This document shows, piece by piece, positions 33,554-42,546 of a stretch of DNA of 64,000 nt; the stretch's first letter is position 1, and every line of letters starts with the position of its first letter. Origin of the DNA: JBDIAG01 sp047974565 (GTDB lineage Bacteria > Actinomycetota > Actinomycetes > Actinomycetales > CAWJMD01); assembly GCA_047974565.1 (NCBI GenBank), contig JBKECN010000024.1, forward strand, positions 62,001 to 126,000. The letters run 5' to 3'. The position numbers and the translations under genes were made by a program. The notes under the pieces were generated by a model, which did not search any database, was not told the origin of the DNA, and was given only the letters and a program-made list of their open reading frames with translations.

Positions 33554-35086
33554 ATGGGCCTGATCCTGGCGATCGACGGGGGGTCGCAGTCGACGAAGGT
33601 CAGCCTGGTCGCCCATGACGGTCGGGTGGTGGGGAGCAATGCCGTTGCGCTGCGCCCCTATCGGCTCGGCCCCGACGGGTATGCGGTGCACCCGGACGAC
33701 GATCTGTGGGACAGCCTGGTGGCCGCCGTTGCCGACCTGGGCGCCGGCCTGGACGAGGTCACCGCCGTCGGCTTGTGTTCGATCCGCTACTGCCGCAGTT
33801 ATCTTCGCCAGGACGGGACGCTGTTCGAGCCGGTCCTGAGTTGGATGGACCCTCGGGTCAATGCCCCGCCACCCGCTGATGGGCAGATCCGTTGGGTCAC
33901 CACCGCGTCGGGATATCTGACCCATCGGCTGACCGGCGAGCACACCGATACCGCCGGCAACTACCAGGGCTGGTGGCCGGTGGACCCCCGCACCTGGAGC
34001 TGGTCCGAGGACGAGCAGGACTTCCGGGATACCGGGATGCACCGCGAGCAACTTTTCGACCTCGTCGACCCCGGCGCGCCCCTGGGCCGGATCACCGAGA
34101 CGGCCGCCCGGGCGACCGGAATCCCGGCGGGCAGCACCGTCTACGCCACCTCCAACGACAAGGCCGTGGAGGCATTGGGCTGCGGGATCATCCACCCCGG
34201 ACAGCTGTTGTTGTCGCTCGGAACATATATCGCATCCATGACCCCGGCCGGCCCGATGGGCGGGCCTGCCGGCACGTCCGGGGCACTGCTGCCCCATCAG
34301 CCGTACCGCAGGCATCAGCCGCAGACCGATGCGGCCGACAGCCCGGCCGAGCCTGCCCACTGGACCAACTTCGCCTGCGTGCCGGGCGGTCTGCTGCTCG
34401 AGAGTGACGGCATCCGCCGCGGCATGTGGACGTTGGGATGGCTTGGCGAGTTCAGTGGACGGTCCATCGCCGAACTGACCCGGCTCGCCGAGAACGTCCC
34501 GAGCGGGTCGCGGGGCCTGCTGACGATCCTGGACTGGCTGGCTCCGCCGGGACACTCGCACCGGCGCGGCACCATCCTGGGGCTGAACGCCGAACACGGG
34601 CCGGGCGAGGTGTTTCGCTCTCTGCTGGAGGGGATCTGCCTGACCATGGCCGATCACGCCGACGCCATGGTTGCCGATGTCACGACTGGCAGCGTCATGG
34701 CTGGCAGCGTCACGGCCGGCAGCGGGGGGCGCGGGCCGACCGAGGTGGTGGTGTGTGGCGGAGGCTCCAGGTCCGACCTCATGATGGGCATCGCGGCGGA
34801 TTGCTTCTCCCGGCCCGCGATCCGGATGCAGGCCGAGAACGCGGCCGGGATCGGGGCGGCCATCTGTGCCGCCTTCGGTGCCGGCACGTACTCCTCCTGG
34901 CAGGACGCCGTGTCGGCGATGACCCACCAGGATCGGCTTTTCGTGCCGTCGGAGCACGAGCCGGATTACCAGGTGCTGCGTGGGCGGCACAGACGTGCCC
35001 GGGAGGCGCTCGACGAGGTGTATCGACGGCTCGCCGATCCGGGCGAGGTCGGCGGTCCCCAACCGGGTGGCGTCGCGAACTCCTGA
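33554..35086 (+). CDS. FGGY-family carbohydrate kinase
   Basis: A 510-aa sugar kinase of the FGGY family (glycerol, xylulose, ribulose, gluconate kinases). The N-terminal phosphate-binding motif is AIDGGSQSTKVSL, and the C-terminal half carries the nucleotide region VVVCGGGSRSDLMMGIAAD and ENAAGIGAAICAAFGAG. A short repeat-rich stretch (TGSVMAGSVTAGSG, about 375-390) interrupts the C-terminal domain. Substrate not predictable. The ATG directly follows the oxidase TGA, implying coupled expression: dehydrogenase, flavoenzyme and kinase form a likely catabolic unit. Confidence 0.88.
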   Translation: MGLILAIDGGSQSTKVSLVAHDGRVVGSNAVALRPYRLGPDGYAVHPDDDLWDSLVAAVADLGAGLDEVTAVGLCSIRYCRSYLRQDGTLFEPVLSWMDPRVNAPPPADGQIRWVTTASGYLTHRLTGEHTDTAGNYQGWWPVDPRTWSWSEDEQDFRDTGMHREQLFDLVDPGAPLGRITETAARATGIPAGSTVYATSNDKAVEALGCGIIHPGQLLLSLGTYIASMTPAGPMGGPAGTSGALLPHQPYRRHQPQTDAADSPAEPAHWTNFACVPGGLLLESDGIRRGMWTLGWLGEFSGRSIAELTRLAENVPSGSRGLLTILDWLAPPGHSHRRGTILGLNAEHGPGEVFRSLLEGICLTMADHADAMVADVTTGSVMAGSVTAGSGGRGPTEVVVCGGGSRSDLMMGIAADCFSRPAIRMQAENAAGIGAAICAAFGAGTYSSWQDAVSAMTHQDRLFVPSEHEPDYQVLRGRHRRAREALDEVYRRLADPGEVGGPQPGGVANS

Positions 35087-35105
35087 GCGACCGCCCTCGG
35101 CGGGA

Positions 35106-35564
35106 TCAGTCGCTGTTGTTGGCCGCCCAGGCCCGCCGCACGAGTTCGGTGAGCACGTCCGGGTCCACATCGGCGAGGCGCTTGAGGTACAGGCACCCCT
35201 TACCGGTGGTGTGCGGGCCGAGCCGCTCCAGCAGATCGGTGTTGGTGCCGTAGTAGGTGAGCCCGTACAGGGTCAGGGCCGCCTTGCGCGGGGCCAGGCC
35301 GATAGCGAACCACTCCCGCTGCTTGCCGTCTGCCGTGGTGTAGGGCTGGCGTCCGAACCCCACGATCGACGTGCCCCACAAGGTCGGCTCGACACCCGAC
35401 ACCGACGCCATCAGCCTCAGCATCGCCTGGGCGTCGGCGCGGCGTCGCTCGTCGGCGACCGCCTCCAGGAAGGCGTCCACGTCCCCGGTGGTGGGGTGGG
35501 TCTTGCGATCAGTGGGCTGGGCGGGCTGGGTGGGCTGGGTGGAATCGGTGGGTGGCTGGGGCAT
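35106..35564 (-). CDS. DUF1801-family protein
   Basis: A 152-aa protein after ATG 35564 (AAAGGA 6 nt upstream; a longer frame to 35594 lacks an RBS). After a Pro/Thr/Gln-rich start comes the DUF1801 / YdhG-like domain: VDAFLEAVADERRRADAQAML, GFGRQPY and a C-terminal KGCLYLKRLADVD. These small proteins have no established biochemical function. Located convergent to the FGGY kinase. Confidence 0.75.
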   Translation of the reverse strand: MPQPPTDSTQPTQPAQPTDRKTHPTTGDVDAFLEAVADERRRADAQAMLRLMASVSGVEPTLWGTSIVGFGRQPYTTADGKQREWFAIGLAPRKAALTLYGLTYYGTNTDLLERLGPHTTGKGCLYLKRLADVDPDVLTELVRRAWAANNSD

Positions 35565-35630
35565 CGATGGTCCTTTCGCGGGGGTCTCCCGCAATGGATG
35601 TGGAGTCCTGGGTGTGGAGTCATCAACAGG

Positions 35631-36392
35631 TCAGGTGTCGTCGGCCGGGTGGCCAAGGCCCCGTCCCGGGGGCTCACGCCGCGGATCCCGTCCGGCCGAT
35701 CTCGCGGACCTGCCCCGGCGCCGGGGCAACCTCGGCCGAGGCACGCTCAGGCGCAGCGCGCCGGGCAGCACCCAGCCACGGCGTCGGGCCAAGACCACGA
35801 GCACTCCGCAGGTGAGGATCGAGGCGGCCATCCCCACCGCTGGATTGCCCAGTAGCCGCTGGGCCAGCACCATCTCGGCACTTCCCACGGCCGACAAGGT
35901 GGCGTACAAGGGATTCCCGCCGAAGACCGCGGGCACCTCGTTGATCAGCACGTCCCGGATCATCCCGCCGCCGACCGCGGTGACCACCCCCAGGACGATG
36001 GCCGGCAGCCAGTCCAAGCCGACGCCAAGAGCCTTGGCCGCGCCGGTGGCCGACCAGCAACCCACGGCGAGCGCATCGGCGACGGTGAGGGCCCGGCGCG
36101 TCCAACGACCTTCCAGGTCGAGCAGATAGGCGACGGCGGCACCGGCCATCGCGGCAGCGAGATAGGCCGGATCCGTCAGCGCCACTGGGAAGCCGACTCC
36201 GAGCATGACGTCCCGGAGCATGCCCCCGCCGAGCCCACAGGTGATGGCGAGGATGACGAAGCCGACCGCGTCGAAGTTGCGGGCCCGGGCGACCGCACCG
36301 CCGATGAGGGCGTTGGCGATGACGCCCAGCAGATCCACGACGCGGAACAGCACGCTGGGGTCGAACTCATGCATGCGCCCATCGAACCGCAT
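35631..36392 (-). CDS. TRIC-family (UPF0126) membrane protein
   Basis: A 253-aa membrane protein with two repeats of three helices, each with the glycine signature of the trimeric intracellular cation channel family: GLGGGMLRDVMLG and VGGGMIRDVL. Prokaryotic TRIC proteins form trimeric cation-permeable pores; physiological role in bacteria unclear. ATG 36392 and ATG 36374 are both possible starts; neither has a good Shine-Dalgarno. A basic Arg/Pro-rich tail (about 205-253) extends beyond the normal domain. Confidence 0.82.
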   Translation of the reverse strand: MRFDGRMHEFDPSVLFRVVDLLGVIANALIGGAVARARNFDAVGFVILAITCGLGGGMLRDVMLGVGFPVALTDPAYLAAAMAGAAVAYLLDLEGRWTRRALTVADALAVGCWSATGAAKALGVGLDWLPAIVLGVVTAVGGGMIRDVLINEVPAVFGGNPLYATLSAVGSAEMVLAQRLLGNPAVGMAASILTCGVLVVLARRRGWVLPGALRLSVPRPRLPRRRGRSARSAGRDPRREPPGRGLGHPADDT

Positions 36393-36421
36393 CGCCGGCC
36401 CGGTCGCTGGATCCCTGCCTT

Positions 36422-37318
36422 TCAGCCGTCCGATTCAGCCGGGCCCCAGGCGTGCCGCATGGCCAGGGAGGCTATCGCCCGGCGCCGTCCAGCCAGGCCC
36501 GCGACCAGCCCGGGACCGCGGATCCCGAAGCGGCGGTGAGCATAGGGAACCGCATCGGACAGGTCCAGGCCGCGCGTGGAGTTCCCCACTCGGACCCAGA
36601 ACTCCGAGGGTCCGGTGGACTTGGCGCCGCGCAGGTAGACCGGGTGAGTGCCCGGGGGGCAGATAAGCCGGCAGACGATGGGTCCGTCCGGCTCAACAGG
36701 GGCGAAGTCGACGCGGACCTGCTGGGCGGCGGCGATGCCGAGCCGGGCCTGGAGCAGGTCTCGCAGCCATAGCTCGAACCGGTCCTGATCCGGCTGTTTG
36801 AAGGTGGCGAAGTCCTGGTCGAGGCCGAGCGGCCGTCCGTCGTCGTCGATGCCGATGATCAGCGCGCCGCCGTCGGCATTGAGGAAGGCGGAGACGGTCT
36901 TGGCCACCACTGTCTCCATCCGGTCGTCGCGCTGACCGGTGTGCAGGTTGATGCGGGCGGTCGACTTGAACTCGACTCGGTCCGATTCGCCCTGGGCGAC
37001 CACCTCGGCGATGGGCGGCGGGCTCTGCTTGGCCCGACGAGACACGATCACCCCCGACGCCAGCGCGAGCACCAGCAGATCGACGAGGAAGGCCCCGGCC
37101 AGGGCCGTCGGATACCAGACCCGCTGGCCGGGGACGACAAGCCCGACCACGCCCATCCCCAGAGACAGCCCCAGGACGGAGACGACGGTCATCGTCGAGC
37201 CGGTGACCAGGGCACGACGCCGCAGCAGGCGGCGGGCCAACTCCCCCATCAACCACCCCGCCAACAACAGGATGGGCCCGCCCAGAGCGGCCACCAGCAA
37301 TGACGGACTTGCACCCAC
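36422..37318 (-). CDS. membrane-anchored AlbA_2 (Schlafen-like) protein
   Basis: A 298-aa protein with about three N-terminal membrane helices (residues 1-95) and a cytoplasmic AlbA_2 domain: ESDRVEFKST, then TVSAFLNADGGALIIGIDDDG. The AlbA_2 domain is found in putative nucleic-acid-binding regulators and Schlafen-like proteins. GTG 37318 was chosen because GGGAG lies 4 nt upstream; the frame continues to ATG 37345. Fusion of this domain to membrane helices suggests a membrane-tethered nucleic-acid or nucleotide binder; that is inference. Confidence 0.75.
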   Translation of the reverse strand: MGASPSLLVAALGGPILLLAGWLMGELARRLLRRRALVTGSTMTVVSVLGLSLGMGVVGLVVPGQRVWYPTALAGAFLVDLLVLALASGVIVSRRAKQSPPPIAEVVAQGESDRVEFKSTARINLHTGQRDDRMETVVAKTVSAFLNADGGALIIGIDDDGRPLGLDQDFATFKQPDQDRFELWLRDLLQARLGIAAAQQVRVDFAPVEPDGPIVCRLICPPGTHPVYLRGAKSTGPSEFWVRVGNSTRGLDLSDAVPYAHRRFGIRGPGLVAGLAGRRRAIASLAMRHAWGPAESDG

Positions 37319-37371
37319 GATTCTCCCTCGCTCGACCCCCGGCATTCTGCCGCACGCCGCGGGTGAGGAGT

Positions 37372-38166
37372 TCAGCGCCGGGAGAGCACCGCCACCGTGG
37401 CGTCCGCCACTGCTTGCATCCCGGCTGGGTTCGGGTGGAACGGGACGGTTCCACTCCGAAGTCCACCCGGAAAGCCCGACACCCAGGGCTCGGCGGAGCC
37501 CAGGCCATGCTCGCGGCTGAGCGCCGAGGCTCGGACCAGGTCCGCTCCGGTGCGATCCGCGGCGGCTCGGGTGGCCTCGGCCAGCACGTCGGCAACACGA
37601 CGGAGGCAGTCGATCTGTGCCGGGCTGAGCGGCAGTTCAGGGGCGGGCACCGCATCGTCGCCCAGCACAGTGAGGTAGTCGACCAGGACGATCCGGGCCT
37701 GGGACGCCTTCGCTCGGGCCTGGGTGACGACCCGCGTCAGCCCCTCGGTGACGGCGGCGGTCTGCGCTGGGTCGGCGTCCACTCTGACCCGGCCCGCGAG
37801 GAACTGGCCCACCGGTTTGAGCAGTCTTCGCCGCTGTAGCCGGCCGGCGACGGAGAGTCTCATCATCGCCCCGATGTAGTCGAGATCGTTTCCGCCGGCG
37901 GTGATGGTGATGAGGTCCGCGTCGGCCGGCACTGCGTCGATCTGCGGGGGGAATCGGGTGCCCAGGGTGCGCTGGGATGAGTCCAGGATGGTCCGGGTGG
38001 TGGCACCCGAGACCGTGAGGTCGGTGAGTCCGGCGCCCAGCGCCCTGGCCACCAGGCTCGGATAGTTGCGAGCCGAGCGCCGAGCCGCCCGGTTGGCCAC
38101 CGGGGTGAGTCCCGGCCCGGCGGCGAACGAACTACCCAGCGCCGCGACCTGGCGGTAGTCGCCCAT
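37372..38166 (-). CDS. SGNH/GDSL-type esterase
   Basis: A 264-aa SGNH hydrolase. The block I serine is in ALGSSFAAGPG (SxxxG), block III is ITAGGNDLDYIG with the Asn, and block V is FHPNPAGMQ with the His. No signal peptide is visible, so it is probably cytoplasmic. ATG 38166 has GAGGAGGTG just upstream. Natural ester substrate unknown. Confidence 0.88.
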   Translation of the reverse strand: MGDYRQVAALGSSFAAGPGLTPVANRAARRSARNYPSLVARALGAGLTDLTVSGATTRTILDSSQRTLGTRFPPQIDAVPADADLITITAGGNDLDYIGAMMRLSVAGRLQRRRLLKPVGQFLAGRVRVDADPAQTAAVTEGLTRVVTQARAKASQARIVLVDYLTVLGDDAVPAPELPLSPAQIDCLRRVADVLAEATRAAADRTGADLVRASALSREHGLGSAEPWVSGFPGGLRSGTVPFHPNPAGMQAVADATVAVLSRR

Positions 38167-38275
38167 TCGGCACCTCCTCTCGGTTCGATCCGAGGCATGC
38201 TATCCAGCCTCGATCGCACCTGTGGGCGGGTCGTCCGTCCGCTCGCTCTGGTCATCACGGGAGTCAGCGGAGCCA

Positions 38276-39304
38276 TCACGGGAGTGCGTCGAGGTAGGCC
38301 CGGTAGGAATCGAGCACCCCGGCGGCCATCAGCGCCCGAGGCCAGAGCGTCCCGGTGACCAGGCCGATCACCTGGCAGTCCTCGACGATCGGGCGAGCCA
38401 TCGAGTGCGTCGCATCGAAGTACTCCACGCTCAGATCCGGTCCGATCAGTCGCCGGTAGGTGACCTCGGTGTCCACGATGTCGACGTTGCGATCGTGCTG
38501 GGCGAGCAAGAGGAGCACGGGGACGGCTTGGGCGCTCATCGAGGCGAGGTCCGCTGTGGCGTCCGAGGCGACATTGAGCGAGACGAACCGCCACCGGTCT
38601 GGGGTCATCGGCTCGGGGTCGCAGGTCTGGGCTTTGTAGGTCGCGTAGTCCGCGTGGTGCTTCAGGAGGGCTCGGGTGCGGTTGCTGCAACCGATCGCCG
38701 CGCTGCGCTCGGCTGCATCGGCGCCCTCATGGTCGAGTTCGGCGAGCAGGTTGTACCGACCTTGTCGAAGCCAGTTGATCGCGGGACTCACGGCGACGAC
38801 CGCATCGATGTCGGAGCGCGAGGCGGCGACGTTGGGCAGAACCCAGCCCGCCTGGCTGGCTCCCCACAGGACTATCCGGTCGCTCGGCACGTCGGCCTGG
38901 TTGGTGGCCCAGTCGATGACGGCCGAGGTCTGCGCGGCCCGGTCGTCCATGCTCTGGTGCAGCCAGTTCCCGCTTGACTCGCCGACGCCTGGCTTGTCCC
39001 AGGAGAGCGTGGCGTAGCCGGCGTCGGCTGCCGCCTCGAACCAGGGCAGGTAGAGGCCGCCGTGGGTGGCGTCGATCGGCCCGTCGCCATGCACCATGAC
39101 AACCAGGCCCCGCGCCCGGCTGGTCTCCGGCGTGGTCAGCACGGCATTGAGCCGCTGGTCTCCCAGGCGGATCGTCAGGTCGTGCCGTTGGAGGCGGTAG
39201 TCGTTTCCGATAACCGCGATGCCCGCGAGCACGAGGACGACAGCCAGACCAACGGCGATCAGGGTCTTGCCCCGGCGTCGAACCTGAACTATCACTTGAC
39301 TCAC
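38276..39304 (-). CDS. membrane-anchored alpha/beta hydrolase
   Basis: A 342-aa serine hydrolase with one N-terminal signal-anchor helix (about 13-32). The oxyanion-side motif is VMVHGDGPID, the nucleophile elbow is GASQAG, and the late Asp and His lie in AQHDRNVD and DATHSM. Dienelactone-hydrolase/peptidase-like fold; substrate unknown. GTG 39304 has no Shine-Dalgarno but follows TACGAT by 6 nt, indicating a leaderless message. It diverges from the GNAT-PaaX pair across a 30-bp gap with a dyad. Confidence 0.8.
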   Translation of the reverse strand: MSQVIVQVRRRGKTLIAVGLAVVLVLAGIAVIGNDYRLQRHDLTIRLGDQRLNAVLTTPETSRARGLVVMVHGDGPIDATHGGLYLPWFEAAADAGYATLSWDKPGVGESSGNWLHQSMDDRAAQTSAVIDWATNQADVPSDRIVLWGASQAGWVLPNVAASRSDIDAVVAVSPAINWLRQGRYNLLAELDHEGADAAERSAAIGCSNRTRALLKHHADYATYKAQTCDPEPMTPDRWRFVSLNVASDATADLASMSAQAVPVLLLLAQHDRNVDIVDTEVTYRRLIGPDLSVEYFDATHSMARPIVEDCQVIGLVTGTLWPRALMAAGVLDSYRAYLDALP

Positions 39305-39334
39305 GTTCGTATCGTATATGATAGATTTTGTGTC
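39305..39334. promoter_or_regulatory. 30-bp divergent promoter with 14-bp dyad
   Basis: A locally AT-rich dyad, TATCGTATATGATA (39310-39323), is palindromic except at one base pair (positions 5 and 10). It overlaps a minus-strand -10 TACGAT (39311-39316) placed 6 nt before the hydrolase GTG and a plus-strand -10 TATGAT (39317-39322) placed 12 nt before the GNAT GTG. A single bound repressor would block both genes; the PaaX-like protein encoded two genes away is the obvious candidate. Confidence 0.6.
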
Positions 39335-39934
39335 GTGGACGCAGGAGAGGACAGTTGCATCGTCAGCAACGGGTTCAGTGATGAGGAGCGGTCGACGGTC
39401 GGGCAGCTGTACTGGGGTGCGTTCGGGGGCAAGCTGTCCGCCGCGTTCGCAGACCCGGCCACAGGTGAGGCCGTCGTCTCACAGAGCCTTCGTCCAGACC
39501 GGGTGATCACCGCTCGCCAGGGCGGCCAGGTCGTCGGCCTATGCGGTTTCTACGACAGCGGGATCGGTGCAGCCGACGTGACCTGGCCCAGACTGCGGGC
39601 ACGACTGCCCAGGGGACGTGCACTGTGGGCCTCCGGGGCGTTGTCGATCCTGCGTAGGCACGACGTTCCGGACACGATGGTGCTGGACGGCCTCTGCGTC
39701 GCCCCAGGCCTGCGCGGGCAGGGCGTGGGTTCGCTGCTTCTCGAGGCGGTTGTTCACCGGGCCCGCGCCCGCGACCTCGCGGGCGTCCAGCTGTCGGTCA
39801 TCGATGCCAATCCACGCGCTGCGCAGTTGTATCGCCGGCATGGGTTCCGGCCCGTCCATCACGCCACTTTGGGTCCGCTGCGCCACCTGTTCGGCTTCGA
39901 TGGCTACACCACCATGCGCAAGGAGATCGCCTGA
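39335..39934 (+). CDS. GNAT-family N-acetyltransferase
   Basis: A 199-aa acetyltransferase with the acetyl-CoA loop CVAPGLRGQGVGSLLLEAVV and the C-terminal helix-strand NPRAAQLYRRHGFRPV. Start GTG 39335 is inferred from the position of the divergent promoter; the frame continues far upstream into the opposite gene and must be cut somewhere here. It overlaps the PaaX-like regulator by one base (TGATG), so the two form an operon. Acceptor unknown. Confidence 0.8.
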   Translation: MDAGEDSCIVSNGFSDEERSTVGQLYWGAFGGKLSAAFADPATGEAVVSQSLRPDRVITARQGGQVVGLCGFYDSGIGAADVTWPRLRARLPRGRALWASGALSILRRHDVPDTMVLDGLCVAPGLRGQGVGSLLLEAVVHRARARDLAGVQLSVIDANPRAAQLYRRHGFRPVHHATLGPLRHLFGFDGYTTMRKEIA

Positions 39935-40743
39935 TGAGATCCGCGGAGCCGACCCCGACGCCACGCACTCTCATCGAGGCGTTCCTGCCCATGCACGGCA
40001 CGGCGGACCTGGCGATCGTCTACGACACGGCGGCTGCCGCTGGCATCGCAGACCAACCCGTGCGACTCGCCTTGCGACGTATGACGGCGGCTGGAGTGAT
40101 CGAGGTATCCGGCCGTGGGCGCAAGGCCGTCGTCCAGCTGACCGACGCCGGCCGGGCGGAACTCGAGAAGGACCGTCTGGGGCTGCGGCTGGCTCTGGCG
40201 CAGGACGAGGGGGTGGCCAGGTGGGACGGGAACTGGAGGCTGCTGGCAGTCAGCACCCCCGAGGCACACCGGAAGGAACGGGACTCGCTGCGCCGCGAAC
40301 TCGTTGATCTGGGGGCGGCGAACGTCTCTACCGGACTGTTCATCAGCCCACACGACCTCACCGAGGTCCTCGGCTCGGCGCACCAGGCCGCGCTGGTGCG
40401 AGTCACGGCGAGCCGAGTTGACGTCCGGGGAGTGAGCGATCCAGTCGCGATCACCCAGTTGCTCTGGCCAGCCGAGCCGGTGCTGGACGGGTACCGGGCC
40501 CTGGCGCGGACGCTCGAGAACGTCGGTACCCCGGCAACGCGTGACCCCGACGCGGCGCTGGTGGCGCAACTTCACCTGGCCGAGGCGCTCGAACGAGCGC
40601 TGCGACACGATCCCCTCATCCCGCCCGAGCTTCGTGCACAGCCCTGGCCCGCCACCCAGGTGCGTCAGTCATGGCGCCGGATGTGGACGCACCTCTCGAC
40701 AATCATTCCGGGAGAGGGCCTTTACCCGGACTGGCTGCCCTGA
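39934..40743 (+). CDS. PaaX-family transcriptional regulator
   Basis: A 269-aa regulator resembling PaaX (phenylacetate repressor family): an N-terminal winged-helix (about 10-75; IADQPVRLALRRMTAAGVIEV), the central RWDGNWRLLAVSTPE region and a C-terminal domain with LYPDWLP at the end. No phenylacetate genes are in the window, so this is a PaaX-like regulator with another inducer. It is coupled to the GNAT gene and likely controls the dyad between GNAT and the alpha/beta hydrolase. Confidence 0.82.
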   Translation: MRSAEPTPTPRTLIEAFLPMHGTADLAIVYDTAAAAGIADQPVRLALRRMTAAGVIEVSGRGRKAVVQLTDAGRAELEKDRLGLRLALAQDEGVARWDGNWRLLAVSTPEAHRKERDSLRRELVDLGAANVSTGLFISPHDLTEVLGSAHQAALVRVTASRVDVRGVSDPVAITQLLWPAEPVLDGYRALARTLENVGTPATRDPDAALVAQLHLAEALERALRHDPLIPPELRAQPWPATQVRQSWRRMWTHLSTIIPGEGLYPDWLP

Positions 40744-40798
40744 ATGCCTCACACCCTTCTCGCCGAAGCAGCCCTGACACGCGCTGGGAGACCACGAC

Positions 40799-41221
40799 AT
40801 GATCGACCATGACCTCGCCCGGCGAATCCGCGCACGCGGTCTGCCCGACTCGGTCGTCACGATCGCCACCCGCGGTGGTGCCAGCCTGCATCCTGCGCTC
40901 GGATACCGCGCCGGACAGGTTGAGCCGCGTCCGGACGGTCCGGCGTGGGCGGTTGTCGCCGCATCGGGCCGCGACGACCTCGTGCCCCTGTGGACCCGCG
41001 GCACCGTGACGGTGCTCTCCGCGGGGGACGGCACTTTCCTCGAGTGGGACGCCGAGGAGGGCGAGCCGTGGACCGTGTGGCCGGACTTCGCCTGTGTGGT
41101 GCGCAGTCTCATGACCGATCTGTGGGAGGACGAAGCCGACGAGCAGGACCGGGCCGAGGTCGCACGCCTCCTGCTGCCGGAGGGACTGGTCGCCGAGGCG
41201 CTGGTTCCGCAAGAGCGTTGA
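40799..41221 (+). CDS. hypothetical protein
   Basis: A 140-aa protein from ATG 40799 with GGGAG about 9 nt upstream. Acidic overall (especially residues 75-125), with an FLEWDAEEGEPWTVWPDF patch that loosely recalls SUKH/Smi1-type folds, but the match is too weak to assign. No signal peptide or membrane segment. It follows the PaaX-like gene by 55 bp on the same strand and may be part of that transcript. Confidence 0.6.
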   Translation: MIDHDLARRIRARGLPDSVVTIATRGGASLHPALGYRAGQVEPRPDGPAWAVVAASGRDDLVPLWTRGTVTVLSAGDGTFLEWDAEEGEPWTVWPDFACVVRSLMTDLWEDEADEQDRAEVARLLLPEGLVAEALVPQER

Positions 41222-41464
41222 CCGCGGAGGTTGTCGGCTGGCTGTTCACCATCGCCTGCGGGAGCGGGTACCGCGGGGCCGGCCTATCGAGCTCATCCAG
41301 CACGTTCGGCTAGCACGCCCAGTGGTTACTGGCGCACCCACCCCGTTCCGGGCCTCAAGCGCGGCGAGCGGAACCTCTCACTCATCGGTGGATGCCTGGC
41401 CGAGCAGCGGGAGGCGACCGTGACCCTTGCCTTCGACGGCCGACAAGGCCGAAGGCAGTCCGCG
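41222..41464. other. gene-free spacer
   Basis: Convergent spacer of 243 bp between the hypothetical gene and the GIY-YIG gene. No convincing gene, repeat or terminator was seen. Confidence 0.5.
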
Positions 41465-42277
41465 TCAGTTACGGTTCAGGCCGTGCTTGCGCGTGTCGAG
41501 CGCAAGCTTGAAATGGCTCTCGGCCTCGTCGATCACGCGCGTCGGTGTCGCCGGGTCGAACACCCTCAAGATCGAGTAGCGGAAGCCGATCGGATCGAGG
41601 CTGCGCAGTTCGACGTTGCCGCCGTGGCCGTTGGCCGCGTAGGCGCTCCAGCGCTGGCGGATGCTTTCTGCGCCGTCGGCCTTGCCGACGTACTGGCGGC
41701 CGTCGCGGGTGTCGGTGATGAGGTAGATGCCGACCACAGACGCGAGCGCCGTCCTCCAGGCCGCGTAGCGATGCTCCCGCAAGACCGCCAGCAGCTGCGC
41801 GCGGTCGAGGACGAGCCGGTCGAAGCCGGGGAACGGTACCGGCTGCGCGTCGGCGATCTCCATGACCGGGTAGTCGGCCGCCGTCTGGCCACTGAGCCGC
41901 CAGGTGCGCGGCGACTTCCAGCCGATCACGAGGCGATTCCTGAGGTCCGCGAGGTGGTCGGAGACGACGAGGTCGAAGTTGCGCTGAGCGCCGTCGTTGG
42001 AGATCTCGCCACGGTTCTCCAGCACGGACCAGAGCCTTGCCCTGTCCCCGCCCTCGCGGATGAACACCACCCAGAGCCGCGGCGGGTCGACCGGGAAGAC
42101 CTTTGGCTTGGCCGACTGCTGGCTGGTGTAGGCGAGGATCTCGTGGTCGGTCGAATCCGCATGGATGCCAGGCAGGCCGGTGTCCTCGTGTTCGCGCACG
42201 AAGGCGTGGCGGATGGCCTGAACGTTCGCGGGGTCGATGTCGGCGCTGAGCAAGATGGAGCCGAGGGTCAGGGGCAT
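41465..42277 (-). CDS. GIY-YIG nuclease-domain protein
   Basis: A 270-aa protein with a C-terminal GIY-YIG domain (about 175-265): VVGIYLITDTRDGRQYVGKA supplies the GIY and YVG motifs, IRQRWSAYA the conserved Arg, and DEAESHFK the metal-binding Glu. The first 170 residues form an unrecognised domain. Such stand-alone fusions occur in restriction-like or mobile-element accessory loci. ATG 42277 has GAGGAG about 9 nt upstream. The neighbouring gene debris at 42444-42546 supports a decayed accessory locus. Confidence 0.78.
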   Translation of the reverse strand: MPLTLGSILLSADIDPANVQAIRHAFVREHEDTGLPGIHADSTDHEILAYTSQQSAKPKVFPVDPPRLWVVFIREGGDRARLWSVLENRGEISNDGAQRNFDLVVSDHLADLRNRLVIGWKSPRTWRLSGQTAADYPVMEIADAQPVPFPGFDRLVLDRAQLLAVLREHRYAAWRTALASVVGIYLITDTRDGRQYVGKADGAESIRQRWSAYAANGHGGNVELRSLDPIGFRYSILRVFDPATPTRVIDEAESHFKLALDTRKHGLNRN

Positions 42278-42443
42278 CGTCGGATCTCCTCGCTCAGCGG
42301 GTAGGCGTTCTTCTGACCACTCTCCCAGAACGCTCTGCCCTGATCACACAATTCGGCATCTTCGACACCGTCGATGGATTCGAAGCCTTGCGACCGCGCG
42401 GCGAGGGCAGCAGGCGGACGGTGCAGCGGAAGGCGACGCGTCA

Positions 42444-42546
42444 TTACTTCGGCAGGCCGCCGAGCTTGTCGAGCTTGTCGGTGCTGAGGCCGGCCATGAG
42501 CGACGCAGCAGCGGCATCGGTGCCGTTGAGCGGGCCGAGCGGGGGG
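42444..42546 (-). pseudogene. possible C-terminal gene fragment
   Basis: On the minus strand a frame ending at TAA (42444-42446) encodes PPLGPLNGTDAAAASLMAG then LSTDKLDKLGGLPK, which reads like the natural C-terminus of a protein, but no body or start precedes it before the ychF stop. It may be what remains of a gene lost from this spot. Family not recognised; the fragment is too short to be certain. Confidence 0.25.
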
